A DNA stretch of 64,000 nucleotides, from the NCBI GenBank assembly GCA_030068075.1, contig CM057824.1:131182414-131246413 (forward strand). The letters are read 5' to 3'. This stretch comes from Paguma larvata (lineage: Eukaryota; Chordata; Mammalia; Carnivora; Viverridae). Position numbers and translations under genes: made by a program. A model generated the notes under the pieces. That model was not told the DNA's origin, searched no databases, and worked only from the letters and a program-made list of their open reading frames with translations. Positions 58,325-64,000 of this stretch are shown in pieces (position 1 is the stretch's first letter; each line of letters opens with the position of its first letter).

Positions 58325-59870
58325 ACTCAACTATATCCTGCAGCATTACAGAGTAGTCAAATAAGTAAATTTAATTATTTTCTAATCGTGGCTAGGTATG
58401 AGAAATTCCACTTCTTTTTACTCATTAAGTCCAAAAATTTTCATATTATAGCAACTAGCAAATATTTCCTCTGCCTGAAGTAGTTAAAAATTACATAAAA
58501 TCCTTTTTCTTTCTTCTCCTGCATTTGTTTTCACCATACTCAGATATTTGAAAAAAAAAAGACATTACCATTTTTATTTACTGCTATATTGCAAAAAGGA
58601 AGTCACTGTCAGAAAAAAAACATCTGATTTGACATAATTTTGTCTTTTGAAAGTCTTTACTTTGTTTTATCACTTTAGTCCATGGATTCTCATGTGAATT
58701 TACATATGCAAAGAAAAGGACAGAGATCTGAATCATTCAATATACTAGTGACTTAGAAAATTATTAAGTAATTTGGAGGTATACATGATACTGATTATTT
58801 GGTCATTGCAGAATTGTGTAATGTTAGGATTATGAATATTTTAATATAGTTTTCTTAAAAAATATTCCCAGCAAGGTAGAAATTATTATTTTGATTTTCT
58901 CTGCATTAATTATAAAATAATAATGTTTTCCAATAAAAGGACCAATGTTCCTTGGAGAAATGGCTGATTTCATATTTAGGCGAGACAAAGTAGAATATGG
59001 GCATGCAATATATTGTTCCAAAAAGCAAGGAAGTATTCAAATTCTGATGTGCATGTGTGAAAATAGCAAGAATCTGGTTCAAAGGTGTTTTATGAGACAA
59101 ATTTAGGACAGATTGTGTATTTAAAGAAAAAAAAAGCACAGAGAAAAAGAAATAAGAAAATGATTGATGTTAATGGTTTTTTAAATTTGAATAACAAAAG
59201 TTTCCATGGATCCATACTGATATTTTAACAAAGAAGGGAGGAGAGTAAAGAGAAAGCTCTTAGTTACTGAACAATGAAAGCTAATAAGCAGAGAAAGAAT
59301 GATAGAATTGGAAAGATCATCACCTTGCCACCGTCAGTGTAATAATCATCAATGGAGGTAAAGATTGGGTAAAATGTTACTGGAGATCAAGATATATATA
59401 AGATATTTACAACATCTCAAAGTATCACTTTACAAATTACTTATTGATTGCAAAGAGAAAAAAAAAACACCTTTATCCAAGTGATTTGACTTAACAAACA
59501 ACTATTGGGACGCGCTGATTCTATGTACCTACCTACATATGTTATGCAACAAAACATATACTACTGTAATGCTACTGGCAAAAAGTTTAATGAGGTTGTA
59601 ATCATAAGGACAGATCACCCATATTCGGATTGTGTGATATTTCATGAGACTGAAGACATAAATGGACAATATCTAGACCGTACATAAAAATAGATTTTTG
59701 ACCCACAATCTGGAACAATATGCTCAAGAAGTCAACTCATTATCTACAGTAACCAGTCAACCGACCGTATCTCTACAACACTTGTCGTGTATCAGAACAT
59801 TTCTTAGCAACCAACCTGGGAAGTCAAAACCCCTATAATATTTGTCTCCCAAAGGGCTAAAACTGATTAA
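57605..59870. other. unannotated AT-rich sequence
   Basis: Contains the TA microsatellite near 58300. No gene is supported. Confidence 0.4.
58290..58324. repeat. (TA)n microsatellite
   Basis: About 34 bases of TA with one ACA interruption near its start. Confidence 0.95.
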
Positions 59871-59874
59871 TAAC

Positions 59875-60323
59875 TGACATCTTCCTAATTTTTACTCCCA
59901 CTTTTAACTCAGTTAACAGGAGAAAGCCAAATATGTACCCTAACTGTGGTAGGGTCCTGTTCCTAAGGAGAGGGGAAAACAAAGCAAAACAAAACAAAAC
60001 AAAAAAAACCTCAAGGCAACAACAAAACAAAACAAAAACAAAAACAAAACCCTCAAGGCAACCTGGCTCTACACGTACGTGACAACATCCTTCATGACCA
60101 TGTAACATAAGACTACTTAATCAGACTGCATGTTTGTGAGTTGTCTTATATGGGAGACAAATAAATAGAAAATATATATAAAAAAAAAAAAACTAAGCCA
60201 TTTGGCATTTAGGGTTCAGTTCTTCGGGTATTAACCCAACTGATCGGTGCCAGCACAGATAAAGTTGCTTCCAAGAAAGAAAAGCCTCCGTGTTACAACT
60301 CTCTGTGTGAGAATCCTGCTACA
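59875..60323 (+). mobile_element. solo ERV1-type LTR, copy B
   Basis: Begins TGACATCTTCCTAATTTTTA and ends GAATCCTGCTACA, with canonical TG...CA ends. A perfect 4-bp target duplication TAAC flanks it (59871-59874, 60324-60327). Its 3' three-quarters match LTR copy A at 28690-29019. The poly-A hexamer has decayed (GATAAA where copy A has AATAAA), and an AAAAC array has expanded at about 59976-60050, copying the block CTCAAGGCAAC twice (near 60011 and 60051). No viral genes are attached. Confidence 0.85.
59976..60050. repeat. (AAAAC)n array inside LTR copy B
   Basis: Two AAAAC runs separated by CTCAAGGCAAC, which appears again after the second run. This suggests a tandem duplication of array plus flank. 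Confidence 0.9.
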
Positions 60324-60329
60324 TAACAA

Positions 60330-60805
60330 ACCACAGAATGTACCTCACTTCTACTCATAGAGTATATCTTACTTTTAGGTAGCTCAACTAACCTCAGGTA
60401 AATGTCTCCAATAGGGGCATACTTAAAGCCTTCTCTTTTTTACACTATAATTCTTCACTCATCTGCCTACTTTGAATCTGCCAGAACACAAATGATGGTG
60501 ATTGACTCCCTTGTACTTGACTCCCTGTACAACAAACTCTGGGTAAATAGATTTTGCTTATTCTCATTTGCATGTCCACTTATCTCTACATATAAAGCAT
60601 CTGACCTGAACTCTTCAACAATATCAGTTTCTCAAAGGTAGAAGAAAATATGGGCTTTATTTTATAGTAGATACATAGAATATTTGGTAGTAAATTGTGT
60701 GAGTTGTTTTAAATATTTCAGCATGCATGTTACTATGCGTGTGTAAATGTGTATGTCTGTGCTTGTGTATGTGCATTCAAGTCGAGAGATAAATATTGCA
60801 AAAAA
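60330..60805. other. unannotated sequence
   Basis: No gene or confident repeat; a GT-rich stretch lies near 60735-60775. Confidence 0.4.
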
Positions 60806-60824
60806 TTAAAAATTAATGGATTTA

Positions 60825-61505
60825 CAGGAAACTATAGATGCTGGCAAGGATATGGTGAAGCAGGCACCCTCCTACACTGTTCGGTGGGAATGCAAACTAG
60901 TGCAGCTGCTCTGGAAAATGGTGTGGAGTTTCCTCAAAAAAATGAAAATAGAGCTACCCTATGACCTAGCAATAGCACTGCTAGGAATCTACCCAAGAGA
61001 CACAGGAGTGCTGATGCATAGGGGCACGTGTACCCCAATGTTCATAGCAGCACTTTCGACAATAGCCAAATCATGGAAAGAAACCAAGTGCCATCAACTG
61101 ATGAATGGATAAAGAAGATGTGGTACATATATACAATGGACTACTATGTGGCAATGAGAAAAAATGAAATCTGGCCATGCGTAGCAACATGGATGGAACT
61201 GGAGAGTATTATGTTAAGTGGAATAAATCAGTCAGAAAAAGACAGATACCATATGTTTCCATGCATAGGTGGATTTTGAGAGACTTAGCAGAAAACCATG
61301 GGGGAGGGGAAGAGGGGAAAGGAAAAAAAGACACAGAGAGGGAGGGAGATAAAACATAAGAGACTCTCAAAGACTAAGAACAAACTGAAGGTGAGGGGGG
61401 TGAGGGTTAGGGAGGGGGGAGAAGGGGTGATGGGCATTAAAGACGGCACATGTTGGGATGAACACTGGGTGTTATATGTAAACCAATTTGAAGATAAACT
61501 ATTAA
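60825..61505 (+). mobile_element. 5'-truncated carnivoran L1, 681 bp
   Basis: Begins inside the end of ORF2: 'cctcctacactgttcggtgggaatgcaaactagtgcagctgctctgg', 'caatagccaaatcatggaaagaaacc', 'ctgatgaatggataaagaagatgtgg', 'acatggatggaactggagagtattatg', then a G-rich 3' UTR and a tail ending 'aaactattaaaaaaa'. The ORF2 C-terminal frame is broken into overlapping short ORFs. A 17-bp target duplication AAAAATTAATGGATTTA (60808-60824) / AAAAATTAGTGGATTTA (61506-61522) has one difference. It is relatively young and certainly inactive. Confidence 0.97.
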
Positions 61506-61522
61506 AAAAATTAGTGGATTTA

Positions 61523-62290
61523 GGTTGGTGAAGGACAGGCATATACTCATTTTGTAGGTTGTAAGTATTTACAAATAAAGACATGGGGGAAGGAAAATGT
61601 AATGCTGAGGAAATATGGAAAAGTTAGTATATGGGAATACTAACTGCTCTTTATTGAGAGACTGAAGAAAATGAGAAATATATGCTTATAAATGAAGTTA
61701 ACTGTTTTTATTCCTCTAAGCTCTTTCTTTGATTCTAGGTGAGATGTGATCCCGTGTTAGCTTAAGTCAAGCCATTAGATTTTAATAAAAATTGTCATTA
61801 TGTATACACAGTAAATTAGTCATATACTACCAGAGGATGAAGTGATCCATTTCATGAAAAATTTGAGATTTAAGTGTGTTTATTTACTTGCCTATAAATA
61901 GTTGTAATAAGCAAGAGTGGCTAAAATAATTAAAACTAAAAACATGACCTATTTTTATGTATTTTATAATAGTGACTCTTGTTCATTTATAATATCTTAG
62001 GTGATGGTTTACCTGTCCAGTAAAACACTTGTTGGTATTTTCTTATTTGATGTGTAACAATTTATAGCTTATGGCATTTTATGACTTTATAAATTGTTTT
62101 CATATACCACCACGTGATCTACACTATGCTAGGCTCTAGTCATCAGAAAAGGGAATTACCATTCTAGTTCTTGTCCAAAATGCAAAATCACAACCCAATC
62201 CAAGAGACATATCTATATCCAAAGTCATCTAAATCTCAGTCTCTGGCTTAGCTGAATGCAGTCTGAGGCCAAACCACCCTGTTCAATGTG
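61523..62290. other. unannotated sequence
   Basis: No gene or confident repeat seen. Confidence 0.4.
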
Positions 62291-62820
62291 CCAGTTGTAA
62301 GATTTAGGTGTTATTCTTTTCTGGTTTGGTGAGGATGACAAATCAGGGGAGAACTGTCACTGAAAAGACAATTTGTTAACCACAGCTCCCAAGATGGCAG
62401 GACATGCCATGCCCGTGGAGAAACACTGGGATCAGTAAGGAGGCAGAAGAAATGAGAAGAACACCTGGCAAGGTCCTTGGTTGTGGCTTCCCTGAGAAAG
62501 AATGGGTGAGGCAGATAAGCAGGTATAGGATTGGTTAGTGTGAGTAGTTTGCAGGCTGTGGGTGTAAGAGCTGTCCTGAGTTGTCTGGTTTCTGGCCCTG
62601 GGGTGATTAGGATAGGGGACTATTAACCTATAGTGAAAAAGCCAGATAGCGAATGTGGGGACAGGGGGAGTATGGAGTATGTACTAGTTGGCATGTGAAA
62701 AGCACACTCCTGGCTAGTTGTTTGTTATTTCTCAGGAATAGCTAACCCTGGGGCAGACGGTCCCTCTCTGGTTAGTGCCAGGCCCAGGTGCCAGAACATC
62801 AGGAATATACAAAATACAAT
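62290..62820. other. GC-richer block, possible ancient LTR
   Basis: The stretch is markedly more GC-rich than its surroundings, with 'gttgtctggtttctggccctggggtgattagg' and 'ctctctggttagtgccaggcccaggtgcc'. Its phrasing hints at an old LTR retrotransposon. No ends, TATA or target duplication were identified. Confidence 0.25.
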
Positions 62821-63126
62821 AGTTAATACATCAGACCCATAACCAGAAGATAACACTGATTACAAAACATAGTATATACAGAAATATTATAAATTAAGTA
62901 TAATTACTATTAATAATTATTTTAGAAATTATCACTTGAAATACAAATGATTTAGATTCCAATTGGATTCAGCTTGCATTTTAAATGCTAAAAACCCCAT
63001 TTTATAATTCTTGCACATTTTAGTTTGGAAATAAAATTCAAGACTGATACATTCTCTTTAGGCATTGTCTATACAATTTGATATTATATGACTGGAAATG
63101 ACGGAAAATAATGGAATTCTTATCCT

Positions 63127-63337
63127 TTTTTTTTAATGTTTATTTATTTTTGAGACAGAGAGAGACAGAGCATGAGTGGGGGAGGGGCAAACAGAGAGGG
63201 AGACACAGAATCCAAAGCAGGCTCCAGGCTCTGAGCTGTCAGCACAGAGCCCAACGCGGGGCTCGAACTCACAGACTGTGAGATAGTGACCTGAGCCGAA
63301 GTCGGATGCTCAACCGAATGAGCCACCCAGGCGCCCC
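63127..63337 (-). repeat. young CanSINE with perfect target duplication
   Basis: Nearly consensus on the plus strand: T9, AATGTTTATTTATTTTTGAG, 'gagacagagcatgagtgggggaggggcaaac', 'gctccaggctctgagctgtcagcacagagcccaacgcggggctcgaactcacagactgtgag', and GAGCCACCCAGGCGCCCC. Perfect 15-bp duplication TGGAATTCTTATCCT at 63112-63126 and 63338-63352. Retained CpGs (AACGCGGGGCTCG, GGCGCC) suggest a recent insertion. Confidence 0.98.
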
Positions 63338-63574
63338 TGGAATTCTTATCCTAATAAAATAAAGCCATTGAGAAACCTTACTCTGTAGTTCTTAATCTAT
63401 TAGGGAAAAAAACATCCTTAATATTTTTCCTGAATGTTAAAAATTTTGTTAAGGGGATAAGAAACTAACGCATGATGATTTAATAAAACAGTTAAATAAA
63501 GATTAAGTAAAATTGGACAGTAAAAAGTGTTTGTCTTTATGTTGTTTTATATTAATTTGAAAATCGAAAAAAAA

Positions 63575-63592
63575 AAAAAAAAAACCAGCAGG
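63575..63592. repeat. poly-A tract
   Basis: An A run of about 18 in otherwise unassigned sequence (63353-63830). Confidence 0.85.
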
Positions 63593-63833
63593 ATATGGAG
63601 AACAAGTTGAGATTGGAGTCAGATTGTTTGAAAGAATGGAAGGATCGTGATTGACAGATTTTAATAGTATATTCAGCGAAAAGGAATGCTTGTGAGAAAA
63701 TGTTCAAAGTAGTTCGAGGGCCCAGATCATGATAAAGGAAGGCAAAATGGTATGTAAAAATATTTCTTTGTGGCAATGAATGAAAGTATGTTGAATGACC
63801 ATTGAAAATTTAGTCCTCTTAGATATCTGGGGT

Positions 63834-64000
63834 TTAAAAAAATGTTTATTTATTTTGAGAAAGAGAGAGAGAGTGGGTAGGGGCAGAGAGAGAGGGAGTG
63901 GGAGAATCCCAAGCAAGCTCCACGCTGTCAGAGAAGAGCCCAATTGTGAGACTTGATCTCACAAATTGTGACATCATGACCTGAGCTGAAACCAAGAGTC
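63834..64000 (-). repeat. CanSINE cut by the window end
   Basis: 'aaaaaaatgtttatttattttgagaaagagagagagag', 'gggtaggggcagagagagaggg', 'caagcaagctccacgctgtcagagaagagccc' and GTGACATCATGACCTGAGCT in antisense SINE order. The head lies beyond position 64000. Confidence 0.95.

Noticed and set aside
28690..60323. LTR copies A and B as the two ends of one 31-kb provirus
   Set aside because: No retroviral interior lies between them, their U3 regions differ, copy B has its own 4-bp target duplication at both ends, and 31 kb far exceeds a provirus.
60749..61584. Cluster of ORFs up to 99 codons
   Set aside because: Frameshifted remains of L1 ORF2 and its 3' UTR, not separate genes.
11995..64000. Dispersed near-identical short blocks that could be mistaken for a spaced repeat array such as CRISPR
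   Set aside because: They are SINE heads in both orientations with irregular spacing and individual target duplications.

Overview
The window looks like non-coding DNA from a carnivoran mammal, most likely a felid. The call rests on two lineage-specific repeats. One is a set of about 18 tRNA-derived SINEs of the CanSINE/SINEC type, whose head reads GGCACCTGGGTGGCTCAGT in either orientation. The other is a set of 5'-truncated L1 copies whose 3' ends carry the carnivoran tail with CACTGGGTGTTATATGTAAA or GGGTGTTGTATGGAAACC. Base composition is AT-rich, with no CpG island, no rRNA or tRNA gene, no CRISPR array and no bacterial-style operon. Most open reading frames are short and match chance or repeat sequence. 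I see no convincing intact gene; the window reads as gene desert or the inside of a very long intron.

Layout. Positions 1-2500 hold a possible decayed coding remnant at the left edge, then weak MIR and L2 fossils. Positions 2500-12000 are mostly unique AT-rich sequence with a GT/GA microsatellite, a 16-bp-arm hairpin near 7.8 kb and one exon-like minus-strand ORF near 6.5 kb. Positions 12-19 kb hold three SINEs, a Tigger-type DNA transposon fossil split by one of them, and a truncated antisense L1. Positions 19-31 kb contain microsatellites, MIRs, three more SINEs, an antisense LTR abutting an AC microsatellite (25.9 kb) and an ERV1-type LTR (28.7-29.0 kb). Positions 31-40 kb hold an 801-bp solo LTR with a 4-bp target duplication, two L1 3' ends, a purine-rich tract, a tail-less SINE and an MLT2-like LTR. 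Positions 40-51 kb are SINE-dense, with a head-to-tail pair, and include a 5'-inverted L1 hit by a very short SINE. Positions 51-64 kb contain LTR-like sequence, an MLT1 LTR, MIRs, a second copy of the 28.7-kb LTR with its 4-bp target duplication, a 681-bp L1 with a near-perfect 17-bp target duplication, and two SINEs, one cut by the window end.

Nothing here works together as a pathway. What the sequence records is a layered history: MIR/L2 and Tigger fossils first, then MLT and ERV LTRs, then carnivoran L1s and SINEs, several with clear target-site duplications that let insertion boundaries be placed to the base. I found no previously undescribed biological system. The items most worth checking are the minus-strand ORF with a GTAAGT donor at 6.4-6.7 kb, the coding-like remnant at 1-352, the tail-less SINE at 36.5 kb, and the LTR pair at 28.7 and 59.9 kb.
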